Below, in pieces: positions 18,891 to 25,876 of a stretch of DNA of 64,000 nt. The notes beneath the pieces are model-generated. The model saw only the letters and a program-made list of their open reading frames with translations, had not been told where the DNA came from and ran no database searches. Both the position numbers and the translations under genes were made by a program. Each line of letters opens with the position of its first letter. Within the stretch, counting starts at the first letter, position 1. Source of the DNA: Jeongeupia sp. USM3 (GTDB lineage Bacteria; Pseudomonadota; Gammaproteobacteria; Burkholderiales; Chitinibacteraceae); NCBI RefSeq assembly GCF_001808185.1, contig NZ_CP017668.1, positions 124,001-188,000 of the forward strand. Reading direction: 5' to 3'.

Positions 18891-20222
18891 ATGTCCGATT
18901 TCAGTTTCAGCCCCGACCAGCTCCGAGACCTTGCCGCGACCGTGCTCGATGAAGCCCGCCGGCAGGGGGCCACCGCCTGCGAGGTCGATGCCTCCGAGGG
19001 GCTGGGCCAGAACGTCTCGGTGCGGCTGGGCGAGGTCGAAACGATCGAATACAACCGCGACAAGGGCGTCGGCGTCACCGTCTATCTGGGGCAGCGCAAG
19101 GGCCACGCCAGTACGTCCGATTTCTCCACGACGGCGCTGGCCGACACGGTCAAGGCCGCGCTGGCGATCGCCCGCTACACCGCCGAGGACCCGTGCGCGG
19201 GGCTGGCCGATCCGGCACGTTTTGCCACGGTCTTCCCCGACCTTGACGTCTACCATCCGTGGGCGCTGCCGGTCGAGCAGGCGATCGGGCTGGCGCAGCG
19301 CTGCGAGGCGGCCGGCCGTGGCGTCGACCAGCGGATCGGCAATTCGGAGGGCGCCAGCGTCTCGACGGCGGCATCGCGCTGGGTGTACGCGAACTCGGCC
19401 GGCTTCTCCGGCCTGGGCGAATCGACCCGCCACGGCATCTCGGCGGCGCTGATCGCCGAGGACGAGTCGGGCATGCAGCGTGACTACTGGTATACCGCGG
19501 CGCGCGCCGCCGACGACCTTGACGATGCCGAGTCGGTTGGCCGCAAGGCGGGCGAGCGCGCGGTGCGCCGGCTCGGCGGCCGCCGGGTCAAGACCGGCGA
19601 ATACCCGGTGCTGTTCGAGGCGCCGGTTGCATCGTCGCTGATCAGCCACTGGGTGTCGGCGGTCAGCGGCGGCAGCCTGTACCGCAAGACCAGCTTCCTG
19701 ACCGACAGCATCGGCACCCAGGTGTTCTCGCCGGTGGTCGACATCGTCGAAGACCCGTTCGTGATTCGCGGCCTCGCCAGCGGTGCGTTCGACGCCGAAG
19801 GGGTTGCCACTGCAAGGCGCGAGCTGATCACCGCCGGCGTGCAGAACGGTTATTTCCTCGGCAGCTACAGCGCCCGCAAGCTCGGCATGGCGAGCACCGG
19901 CAATGCCGGCGGCGCGCACAACCTGCTGGTCAAGGCGACCGCCAGCCTCGACGAGCTGCTGGCCGAGCTCGGTACCGGCCTCTTCGTGACCGAACTGCTC
20001 GGCCACGGCATCAACCTCGTTACCGGCGACTATTCGCGCGGCGCGGCCGGTTTCTGGGTCGAGAACGGCCGGATCAGCCATCCGGTCGAGGAGATCACCG
20101 TCGCCGGCAATCTGCGCGACATTTTCAAGGGCATCGTCGGCATCGGTGACGACGGGCAGAAGTCGAGCAGCCGCCGGGTCGGCTCGATCCTGGTCGACAG
20201 GATGACGGTGGCGGGGCACTGA
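18891..20222 (+). CDS. pmbA: metalloprotease PmbA (TldE)
   Basis: Partner of TldD in the TldD/TldE protease, which acts in microcin maturation, CcdA degradation and peptide processing. Recognised by EYNRDKGVGVTVYLGQRKG near the N-terminus, the central FEAPVASSLISHWVSAVSG and the C-terminal ELLGHGINLVTGDYSRGAAGFWVENG. 443 residues, normal length. The metal site is carried by the TldD subunit. The tldD gene is not in the window. The ATG at 18891 starts the homology. The next gene begins two bases after its stop codon. Confidence 0.93.
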   Translation: MSDFSFSPDQLRDLAATVLDEARRQGATACEVDASEGLGQNVSVRLGEVETIEYNRDKGVGVTVYLGQRKGHASTSDFSTTALADTVKAALAIARYTAEDPCAGLADPARFATVFPDLDVYHPWALPVEQAIGLAQRCEAAGRGVDQRIGNSEGASVSTAASRWVYANSAGFSGLGESTRHGISAALIAEDESGMQRDYWYTAARAADDLDDAESVGRKAGERAVRRLGGRRVKTGEYPVLFEAPVASSLISHWVSAVSGGSLYRKTSFLTDSIGTQVFSPVVDIVEDPFVIRGLASGAFDAEGVATARRELITAGVQNGYFLGSYSARKLGMASTGNAGGAHNLLVKATASLDELLAELGTGLFVTELLGHGINLVTGDYSRGAAGFWVENGRISHPVEEITVAGNLRDIFKGIVGIGDDGQKSSSRRVGSILVDRMTVAGH

Positions 20223-20223
20223 G

Positions 20224-20853
20224 GTGTCGATCGTCGGCCGCCCGGCGTACTGGGACGATGCATGTGCCGATCTGTCGCGGGCCGATCAGGTCATGGCCGG
20301 GCTGATTGCCCGCTACCCGGGCATCAGCCTCGAAGGGCGCGGCGACGTGTTCGTGACGCTGTGCCGGTCCGTCGTCGGCCAGCAGATTTCGGTCAAGGCC
20401 GCCGATTCGATCTGGCGGCGCTTCGAGGCCTGCCTCGGCGAGCTGCGCAGCGAGCGGCTGCTGGCGACGCCGGTCGACGCCCTGCGGGCCTGCGGCTTGT
20501 CGCAGCGCAAGGTCGAGTACCTGACGGACCTGGCGCAGCACCATGCCGACGGCCGGCTTGCCGCCGGGCGGCTGGCGGCGATGGATGACGAAGCGGTGAT
20601 CGCGGAGCTGACGGCGATCCGCGGCATCGGCCGCTGGACGGCCGAGATGTTCCTGATGTTCCACCTGATGCGGCCCGATGTGCTGCCGCTCGACGACATC
20701 GGCCTGATCAAGGCGGTTGCCCGCTATTACCACGATGACGAACGCCGGCCGAAGGCAGAGGTCCACGCGCTGGCGCAGCGCTGGGCGCCGTGGCGCTCGG
20801 TCGCGACCTGGTACCTGTGGCGCGGACTCGAACCGTTGCCGGTCAGCTACTAG
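20224..20853 (+). CDS. DNA-3-methyladenine glycosylase II (AlkA-like)
   Basis: Base-excision repair glycosylase of the helix-hairpin-helix superfamily that removes alkylated purines. Visible features are VVGQQISVKAADSIWRRF, the hairpin LTAIRGIGRWTAEMFLMF and the catalytic aspartate in VLPLDDIGLIKA. 209 residues: a compact enzyme lacking the N-terminal domain of E. coli AlkA. It starts at a GTG just after pmbA. Its TAG stop codon lies inside the six-base target duplication of the following IS481-family insertion, so the reading frame is intact. Confidence 0.88.
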   Translation: MSIVGRPAYWDDACADLSRADQVMAGLIARYPGISLEGRGDVFVTLCRSVVGQQISVKAADSIWRRFEACLGELRSERLLATPVDALRACGLSQRKVEYLTDLAQHHADGRLAAGRLAAMDDEAVIAELTAIRGIGRWTAEMFLMFHLMRPDVLPLDDIGLIKAVARYYHDDERRPKAEVHALAQRWAPWRSVATWYLWRGLEPLPVSY

Positions 20854-21800
20854 GTGTGAAGAGTCAAGACGTTGTTTTTCGTTGCTGAGAGACGGGACAT
20901 GGGCACGTGGCAGCCGATGCCGTGATGCGGACGGTGCCAGTTGTAATAATGACTCCAATACCTCAGGACTGCGCCGCGCTCATCCGAGTGTTGATAGGTT
21001 TGGCCGTAGGCCCATTCGCGCAGCGCGGACTGGATGAAGCGCTCGGCCTTGCCGTTGGTTTGCGGTCGGTAGGCGCGGGTGAACCTCTGCTTAATGCCCA
21101 GTTCAACGCAAACGCGGCCGAAGTCATGGGAGCGGAAGGCGGGCCCGTTATCGGTGATCAGGCGCTGGAGCGGTACGCCCAGCGTTTTGAAGTAGTCGTT
21201 GGCCGCACGCAGGAAGTCGATGGCGCTGGCGCGGCGCTCGTCGGGGTAGAGTCGGGTGAAGGCGATGCGACTATGGTCGTCGATCGCCACGAACAGATAT
21301 TCCCAGCCGCTGTTTCGGCTGTTCTGGCGACGATCGCCGGTGATGCGATGGCCGACCTGCTCGAAGCGGGCGAGCTTCTTGATGTCGACGTGCAGCAGTT
21401 CGCCGGGCGTTTCGCGCTCGTAGCGCTGCACAGGCTCTGCGGGCTGCAGGTCGCTTAACCGCGATAGCCCTGCGTGTCGCAGCACGCGACTGACGGTTGC
21501 TTTGGACACGCCGATATAGCTTGCGATGCGAGCCTGCAGGAACAGCTTGCGACGCAATTCGATGATCGTCAGGGCAACGCTGGGCGCAATGGCACGTGGC
21601 GAGCGCTCGGGACGCGAGGATTTGTCGAGCAAGGCAGCCGCGCCGCCGACCAGATAGCGGCCCAGCCACTTGCGGGTGGTGACCGCGCTTACGCCATGGC
21701 GTGCCGCCGCCGCCGCGGTCGACAAACCATGCTCGGTGATGTCCTGAACCATTTCCAGGCGACGCAGATACGTCAGTCGGGCATTCTTATGTGTGTTCAT
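20850..21800 (-). CDS. IS481-family transposase
   Basis: 316-residue DDE transposase. An N-terminal helix-turn-helix (residues 20-50, LSTAAAAARHGVSAVTTRKW) is followed by a second one (SYIGVSKATVSRVLRHAGL). The integrase core has D139 (LLHVDIKK), D217 (ITDNGP) and E253 (TNGKAERF), with the expected 35 residues between the second and third acids. The last codons read through the left inverted repeat, and the TAG stop (20850-20852, reverse strand) lies in the target duplication rather than in the element. Apparently intact and potentially active. Confidence 0.93.
   Translation of the reverse strand: MNTHKNARLTYLRRLEMVQDITEHGLSTAAAAARHGVSAVTTRKWLGRYLVGGAAALLDKSSRPERSPRAIAPSVALTIIELRRKLFLQARIASYIGVSKATVSRVLRHAGLSRLSDLQPAEPVQRYERETPGELLHVDIKKLARFEQVGHRITGDRRQNSRNSGWEYLFVAIDDHSRIAFTRLYPDERRASAIDFLRAANDYFKTLGVPLQRLITDNGPAFRSHDFGRVCVELGIKQRFTRAYRPQTNGKAERFIQSALREWAYGQTYQHSDERGAVLRYWSHYYNWHRPHHGIGCHVPMSRLSATKNNVLTLHT
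20855..20877 (+). repeat. IS481-family left terminal inverted repeat
   Basis: Begins TGTGAAGAGTCAAGACGTTG. Pairs with the complement of 21872-21894 at 19 of 23 positions. The transposase coding sequence runs through this end and out of the element. Confidence 0.85.
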
Positions 21801-21871
21801 CCGGTGTCTTGTTCTGTGACTGGGGGTTTGGCGATTTCCAGTCTCGCAGAACTTCTCCGGGTGAACACCCG

Positions 21872-21894
21872 AAACAACCTATTGAACCTTCACA
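21872..21894 (-). repeat. IS481-family right terminal inverted repeat
   Basis: Read inward (reverse strand) it begins TGTGAAGGTTCAATAGGTTG. It lies upstream of the transposase start, followed outside by the second copy of the target duplication ACTAGG. Confidence 0.85.
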
Positions 21895-21923
21895 ACTAGG
21901 CGACGCCGAGGGAGCCTTCTGAG

Positions 21924-22256
21924 ATGAGTGCACTGCAGACGGTCGGCCTGTTCGTGCTGACCGCACTGGCCGAAATCATCGGCTGCTACATTCCCTATCT
22001 GTGGCTGCGGCAAGGTCTGTCTGCGTGGTGGCTGCCACTGGGTGTAGCCAGCCTGGTGCTGTTCGCCTGGCTTCTGAGCCTGCACCCGGCCGCGGCAGGG
22101 CGGGTTTACGCCGCGTACGGTGGCGTCTACATCACCGTGGCGCTGGGCTGGCTGTGGGCGGTTGACGGCATCCGGCCGTCGGGCTGGGACGTGCTCGGTG
22201 TGGCGGTGTCGCTCGCCGGCATGGCGATCATCATGTTCGCGCCGCGTACGGCCTGA
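21924..22256 (+). CDS. ynfA: YnfA family membrane protein (UPF0060)
   Basis: 110-residue inner-membrane protein with four hydrophobic segments. The N-terminal LFVLTALAEIIGCYIPYLWLR and GGVYITVALGWLWAVDGIRP are the family hallmarks. YnfA relatives resemble small multidrug-resistance transporters and have been linked to efflux, but the physiological substrate is unclear. Before the IS481-family insertion it would have followed the glycosylase gene by 24 bp; transcription may now depend on the element or a weak local promoter. Confidence 0.88.
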   Translation: MSALQTVGLFVLTALAEIIGCYIPYLWLRQGLSAWWLPLGVASLVLFAWLLSLHPAAAGRVYAAYGGVYITVALGWLWAVDGIRPSGWDVLGVAVSLAGMAIIMFAPRTA

Positions 22257-22279
22257 ACTGGCCGGTGGCGCGCAAACAA

Positions 22280-22303
22280 AAAGCCGCATTCGCGGCTTTC
22301 TGT
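22280..22303. terminator. bidirectional terminator between ynfA and pyrD
   Basis: Stem AAAGCCGC (22280-22287) and GCGGCTTT (22292-22299) with loop ATTC, preceded by an A-rich run and followed by CTGTTTG. It lies between the convergent genes ynfA and pyrD. Confidence 0.75.
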
Positions 22304-22320
22304 TTGCGGAGCAGCGGTAC

Positions 22321-23253
22321 TCACAGCGTCTTGAGCTTGCCGCGGAACTCGTCGATCGTCGCGTAGCCCTTGCTCGCCATGATCGCCGCAAGCTCGCCGA
22401 GAACGCGATCGAACACGCCCGGGCCTTCCTCCTGCAGCGCGGTGCCGATCTGGACCAGGCTGGCGCCGGCCAGCAGATGCATGAAGGCCTCGGTGCCGCT
22501 CTGCACGCCGCCGCAGCCGATGACCTGCTTGTCCGGGCAGCGACGGTAGAAGGCATTGACGTTGGCCAGCGCCGTCGGCAGCACGTAGGCGCCGCCTAGG
22601 CCGCCGAAGCCGTCCTTGGGCCTGATCACGACCGACTCGGTTTCCGGGTCGATGACGAGGCCGTTGCCGATCGAGTTGATGCAGGTGACGAAGGCGAGCC
22701 GCGGGTAGCGGTTCAGCACCTCGGCTGCGGCATCGAAGTGCGAGATGTCGAAGTACGGCGGCAGCTTGACGCCGAACGGCCGCTTGTAGGCGTCGTTGAC
22801 CTCGTCGAGCAGCTCGTCCATCGCCTCGAAGTCGTAGCCGGTCTGCGGCTTGCCCGGCACGTTCGGGCACGACAGATTGACCTCGAGCAGCGCCGGGTTC
22901 ACTGCCTCGCGGATCGCGGCGATCATCTCGACATTGTCGTCGAGCGTGAGCCCCGAGATCGACAGGAACAGCAGCTTGCGCTCGTGATCGAAGCGCTCGG
23001 CGTAGTCGAGGTAGTACTGGTAGCCCTCGTTGGGCAGACCCATCGAATTGATGCTGCCCAGCGGCAGGCTGCGGTAGCGCGGCGACGGATTGCCCTCGCG
23101 CGGCAGCAGCGTGCAGCTCTTGGTCACCATCGCGGCGGCGCTGCTCGCGGCAAGCTGGTCGAGTTCGGCGACGGTCCGGCAGTACACGCCGGACGCGTTC
23201 ATCAGCGGGTTGGCCAAAGGCTGGCCAAGGAAATGGCAGGTCAGGTCAGTCAT
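22321..23253 (-). CDS. pyrD: dihydroorotate dehydrogenase, class 1A
   Basis: Oxidises dihydroorotate to orotate in pyrimidine synthesis. Class 1A (cytosolic, fumarate-linked) is indicated by REGNPSPRYRSLPLGSINSM and by the active-site cysteine C129 in NLSCPNVPGKPQ; class 2 enzymes have serine there and a membrane N-terminus. 310 residues, nearly the length of the Lactococcus enzyme, without a class 1B partner subunit nearby. It lies behind marR with a 69-bp gap containing an operator-like 16-mer also found before marR. Confidence 0.9.
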   Translation of the reverse strand: MTDLTCHFLGQPLANPLMNASGVYCRTVAELDQLAASSAAAMVTKSCTLLPREGNPSPRYRSLPLGSINSMGLPNEGYQYYLDYAERFDHERKLLFLSISGLTLDDNVEMIAAIREAVNPALLEVNLSCPNVPGKPQTGYDFEAMDELLDEVNDAYKRPFGVKLPPYFDISHFDAAAEVLNRYPRLAFVTCINSIGNGLVIDPETESVVIRPKDGFGGLGGAYVLPTALANVNAFYRRCPDKQVIGCGGVQSGTEAFMHLLAGASLVQIGTALQEEGPGVFDRVLGELAAIMASKGYATIDEFRGKLKTL

Positions 23254-23281
23254 GGCGGTTTGGGTGGCAGTTTGCGGATCG

Positions 23282-23297
23282 TTTCATGCTAGGTGAA
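23282..23297. promoter_or_regulatory. candidate MarR operator upstream of pyrD
   Basis: TTTCATGCTAGGTGAA, 29 bases before the pyrD start codon. It is an imperfect palindrome and matches 13 of 16 bases of the site at 23806-23821 upstream of marR. Confidence 0.4.
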
Positions 23298-23322
23298 GAC
23301 GGCGGATGCGCCCTGAGCTTGA

Positions 23323-23772
23323 TCAAGTTTGGCGCGACTCGCTGGCGGCGAGTTCGTCCATGACACGGCTCCAGCCGTCGAAGGCCGCTTCGCCGGCGCG
23401 CTCGAACACCTTGGCGAGCAGTTCGCGCTGGACGCCGGTCAGCGATGCTTCGAGCACCCGGCCGGCCGGGCTGAGCGTCAGCCGGCGGGCGCGGCGGTCG
23501 TCATTGCAGACGGCGACGGTGACGAGGCCGGCCTGCTGCAGTGCCTTGAGCGGCGCATTCAGCGCCTGCTTGCTGACGCCGAGGCGGCCGAGCAGCTCGC
23601 CGACCGTCAGCCCCGGATTGCGGGCAACGAAGTAGAGGATGCGGTGGTGGACGCGACTCCAGCCGCGTTCGGCGAGCAGCGAGTCCGGCGGTGCGGTCAG
23701 CGCCCGGAAGCCGTAGAACATCTGCTCCCAGGCTTCGTTGAGCTGCGTTTCGTCGATGGGTGTGCCGGTCAT
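23323..23772 (-). CDS. MarR family transcriptional regulator
   Basis: 149-residue winged-helix regulator. The DNA-binding region covers roughly residues 45-100 (HHRILYFVARNPGLTVGELLGRLGVSKQALNAPLKAL followed by a wing containing NDDRRARRLTLS). Helices at both ends would form the dimer interface. No cysteine-based sensor motif is evident. It sits between pyrD and a divergent aminotransferase gene, and a shared 16-mer lies before both marR and pyrD. The effector is unknown. Confidence 0.88.
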   Translation of the reverse strand: MTGTPIDETQLNEAWEQMFYGFRALTAPPDSLLAERGWSRVHHRILYFVARNPGLTVGELLGRLGVSKQALNAPLKALQQAGLVTVAVCNDDRRARRLTLSPAGRVLEASLTGVQRELLAKVFERAGEAAFDGWSRVMDELAASESRQT

Positions 23773-23805
23773 GTTGACGCGCTCCCTGGAAGTCGGCAGG
23801 ATTTA

Positions 23806-23821
23806 TTCCATGATAGGTCAA
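23806..23821. promoter_or_regulatory. candidate MarR operator in the marR-aminotransferase gap
   Basis: TTCCATGATAGGTCAA, 34 bases before the marR start codon in the 194-bp divergent region. It resembles the site before pyrD. It could control marR itself and the divergent aminotransferase gene. Confidence 0.4.
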
Positions 23822-23966
23822 TGATTTTGGCTTATCCGGGCGCGATCTGCCAAGGCCACGATTCACCAAATCGGCGACAGGCAGGCGCCGCGGCGCGCAC
23901 AACGCGAAATCCGTACCGTTCCGGCTCCGAGCCGGTGCCCCATCGCGTTGAACAGGAAGCCCTTCC

Positions 23967-25109
23967 ATGTATGCCAGCCGCATTGATCGCCTCAGCTCGT
24001 CCCTCGTCCGCGACATCCTTGCCGCCACCCGCCGTCCCGGCATGATTTCCTTTGCCGGCGGCCTGCCGGCCGAAGAAGCACTGTACCGTCCCGAGAAGCT
24101 TGATGCGTCGCTGCTGGCCGGTGCCTGGCAGTATGGCGAAACCGAGGGCGAGCCGGTGCTGCGCGACGAAATCGCCCGGCTGGGCCGCAAGCTGGGCTTG
24201 GACTGCGCGCCCGAACAGGTGCTGATCGTCAACGGTTCGCAGCAGGGGATCGACCTCGTCAGCAAGCTGATGATCGACGAGGACACGCCGGTGCTGACCG
24301 AAGCGCCGGCCTATCTGGCGGCACTGCAGTCGTTCAAGCTGTTCGGCGCGCGCTTCTGTCCGGTGTCCGTCGGCCCCGACGGCGCCGACCTGGCCGGTTT
24401 CGAGTGCACGCTCGCCGATGTCCGCATGGCCTATCTGACCCCGACATTCCAGAATCCGTCCGGCTACTGTTACAGCGATACCGAGCGTGCCGCCGCCGCC
24501 GCCGCGCTCGACCGGCACGACGTGCTGCTGTTCGAGGACGACCCTTACCGCGCGCTGGCCTACGACGGCGAAGCGCCGCAGCCGATCGCCGGCCGCCTGA
24601 AGACGGCGCGCTGGGTCTACCAGGGCTCGTTCTCGAAAACGCTGGCGCCGGGGCTGCGGCTCGGTTTCCTGATCGTGCATCCGGATCTGATCGTGCCGCT
24701 GACCCGGCTCAAGCAGGCCGCCGACCTGCACAGCAACCGCGTCAGCCAGATCGTCGTCGCCGACCTGCTGGCGCGCGGCGAGCTGGACCGGCACGTTGCA
24801 TCGGTGCTGCCGCTGTACCGCGAACGCCGCGACGCGATGGCGGCGGCGCTGCAACGCCACCTCGGCGAGCGCGCCCGCTGGCAGTTGCCCGCCGGCGGGC
24901 TGTTCTTCTGGCTGCAACTGGCCGAGGCGTGCGACACGATGGCGCTGATGCGCCGTGCGCTCGACGCCGGCATCGCGGTGATGCCGGGCGAGCCGTTCTT
25001 TCCGGCCGGCGCCGGCGCAAGCTGGCTGCGGCTCAATTTCAGCCACGCCAGCCCGGCGCAGATCGACACCGGCATCGCCAGGCTGGCCGGCCTGCTCGAC
25101 GCCGGCTGA
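23967..25109 (+). CDS. PLP-dependent aminotransferase (class I/II, 2-aminoadipate type)
   Basis: 380-residue fold-type I aminotransferase. The start SFAGGLPAEEAL and the motifs QYGETEGEPVLRDEIA, TPTFQNPSG, FEDDPYRALAYDG and QGSFSKTLAPGLRLGF are those of the LysN/2-aminoadipate aminotransferase and MocR-like group; K224 binds the cofactor. It has no GntR DNA-binding domain, so it is an enzyme rather than a MocR regulator. The exact amino-acid substrate cannot be assigned. Divergent from marR, which may regulate it. Confidence 0.88.
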   Translation: MYASRIDRLSSSLVRDILAATRRPGMISFAGGLPAEEALYRPEKLDASLLAGAWQYGETEGEPVLRDEIARLGRKLGLDCAPEQVLIVNGSQQGIDLVSKLMIDEDTPVLTEAPAYLAALQSFKLFGARFCPVSVGPDGADLAGFECTLADVRMAYLTPTFQNPSGYCYSDTERAAAAAALDRHDVLLFEDDPYRALAYDGEAPQPIAGRLKTARWVYQGSFSKTLAPGLRLGFLIVHPDLIVPLTRLKQAADLHSNRVSQIVVADLLARGELDRHVASVLPLYRERRDAMAAALQRHLGERARWQLPAGGLFFWLQLAEACDTMALMRRALDAGIAVMPGEPFFPAGAGASWLRLNFSHASPAQIDTGIARLAGLLDAG

Positions 25110-25132
25110 GCCGGCGCCGGGCGGGCGGGGCA

Positions 25133-25453
25133 TCAGCCCAGCTTGCGCAGCACCGTCATCAGCTCGTCGATCGCGGCAGCGCCGTCACCGTCGCGGATTG
25201 CGCCGGCAACGCAGCCCCGGGCATGCGCTTCGAGCAGCTGCATGCCGAGGCTGTCGAGCGCCGACTTGGCGGCGGCGATCTGGGTCAGGATGTCGATGCA
25301 GTAGCGGTCTTCCTGCACCATCTTGTTGATGCCGCGGATCTGGCCCTCGATCCGGTTCAGCCGCTTGGTCAGCGCATCCTTGTTGTCGCGCTCGACCCGG
25401 CGGTCGTCACCGGCGTCGTGGTCCCCGGCACAGCAGTCAGCGGATGACGTCAT
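25133..25453 (-). CDS. csoR: copper-sensing repressor CsoR
   Basis: 106-residue all-helical metal sensor of the CsoR/RcnR family. The copper ligands C52 (DRYCIDIL), H77 and C81 (EAHARGC) form the CsoR C-H-C set, which separates it from the nickel/cobalt-type RcnR. An extra Cys-Cys pair at residues 7-8 near the N-terminus is unusual. The ATG at 25453 overlaps the end of copZ, so it is translated as the last gene of copA-copZ-csoR. It likely represses the copA promoter, where a matching operator is visible. Confidence 0.87.
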   Translation of the reverse strand: MTSSADCCAGDHDAGDDRRVERDNKDALTKRLNRIEGQIRGINKMVQEDRYCIDILTQIAAAKSALDSLGMQLLEAHARGCVAGAIRDGDGAAAIDELMTVLRKLG

Positions 25454-25646
25454 AGCCTGCATCCTCAACCGCGCGTTCGATTTCGGCCGCATCGGTATCG
25501 GCCGCGTCGAAATCGACCCGGGCCTGCGGCGGGTCCAGCGTGACGCTGACGGTCTTGACGCCGTCGACGGCCTGCAGCGCGCGGGTGACCGACGCGACGC
25601 AACCGCCGCAGCTCATGCCGTCGATACGGATTTCGATGTGTTCCAT
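25437..25646 (-). CDS. copZ: copper chaperone (HMA domain), CopZ-like
   Basis: 69-residue heavy-metal-associated domain. The metal-binding loop GMSCGGCVASV (Cys13 and Cys16) follows the first beta strand, and the ferredoxin-like fold is complete (VKTVSVTLDPPQARVDF; AVEDAGYDVI). Expected to pass Cu(I) to CopA. A ribosome site AGGAG precedes the ATG at 25646. It lies downstream of copA on the same strand, separated by 230 bp containing a dispersed repeat, and overlaps csoR. Confidence 0.9.
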   Translation of the reverse strand: MEHIEIRIDGMSCGGCVASVTRALQAVDGVKTVSVTLDPPQARVDFDAADTDAAEIERAVEDAGYDVIR

Positions 25647-25764
25647 GGTGTGTTTCTCCTGTTGGGACTTGATTAAACGGTACACGATGCCGGTAGGCGA
25701 GCGAGCCGATGCAGGTCGTGCCCGACCGAAGCGTAGACGCCCCTCCGGAAGCACCCCCTGGGGT

Positions 25765-25822
25765 GAGCCGGAATGTACGTTCAGGTACATGAGGACGACC
25801 CGAAGGTCGCCCCCTTGCGGGG
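25765..25822 (-). repeat. three-hairpin dispersed repeat, copy 2
   Basis: About 58 bp, inverted relative to the copy at 12206-12262, in the 230-bp gap between copA and copZ. Reverse-strand reading gives CCCC-GCAA-GGGG, GACC-TTCG-GGTC, CGTCCTCATGTAC and the arms ATGTAC/GTACAT around a six-base loop (forward 25773-25790). Further similarity to the first copy fades on either side. It may affect copZ-csoR expression because it lies within the presumed transcript. Confidence 0.65.
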
Positions 25823-25876
25823 CTTCGAGCATCGTACGGGCGCGGGATGGCGCAAGATGCATGGGCGCGCAGCCGC

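Larger units (their letters stand above)
20855..21894 (-). mobile_element. IS481-family insertion sequence, complete
   Basis: 1040-bp element with imperfect terminal inverted repeats (both starting TGTGAAG, 19 of 23 bases identical) and a perfect six-base target duplication ACTAGG at 20849-20854 and 21895-21900. The single transposase gene is intact. The target conforms to N-CTAG-N, the preference known for IS481-type elements. It splits the interval between the glycosylase gene and ynfA, which would originally have been only 24 bp. Confidence 0.93.

Noticed and set aside
20224..20853. Glycosylase gene disrupted by the insertion sequence
   Set aside because: The stop codon TAG is retained inside the target duplication, so the protein is full length.
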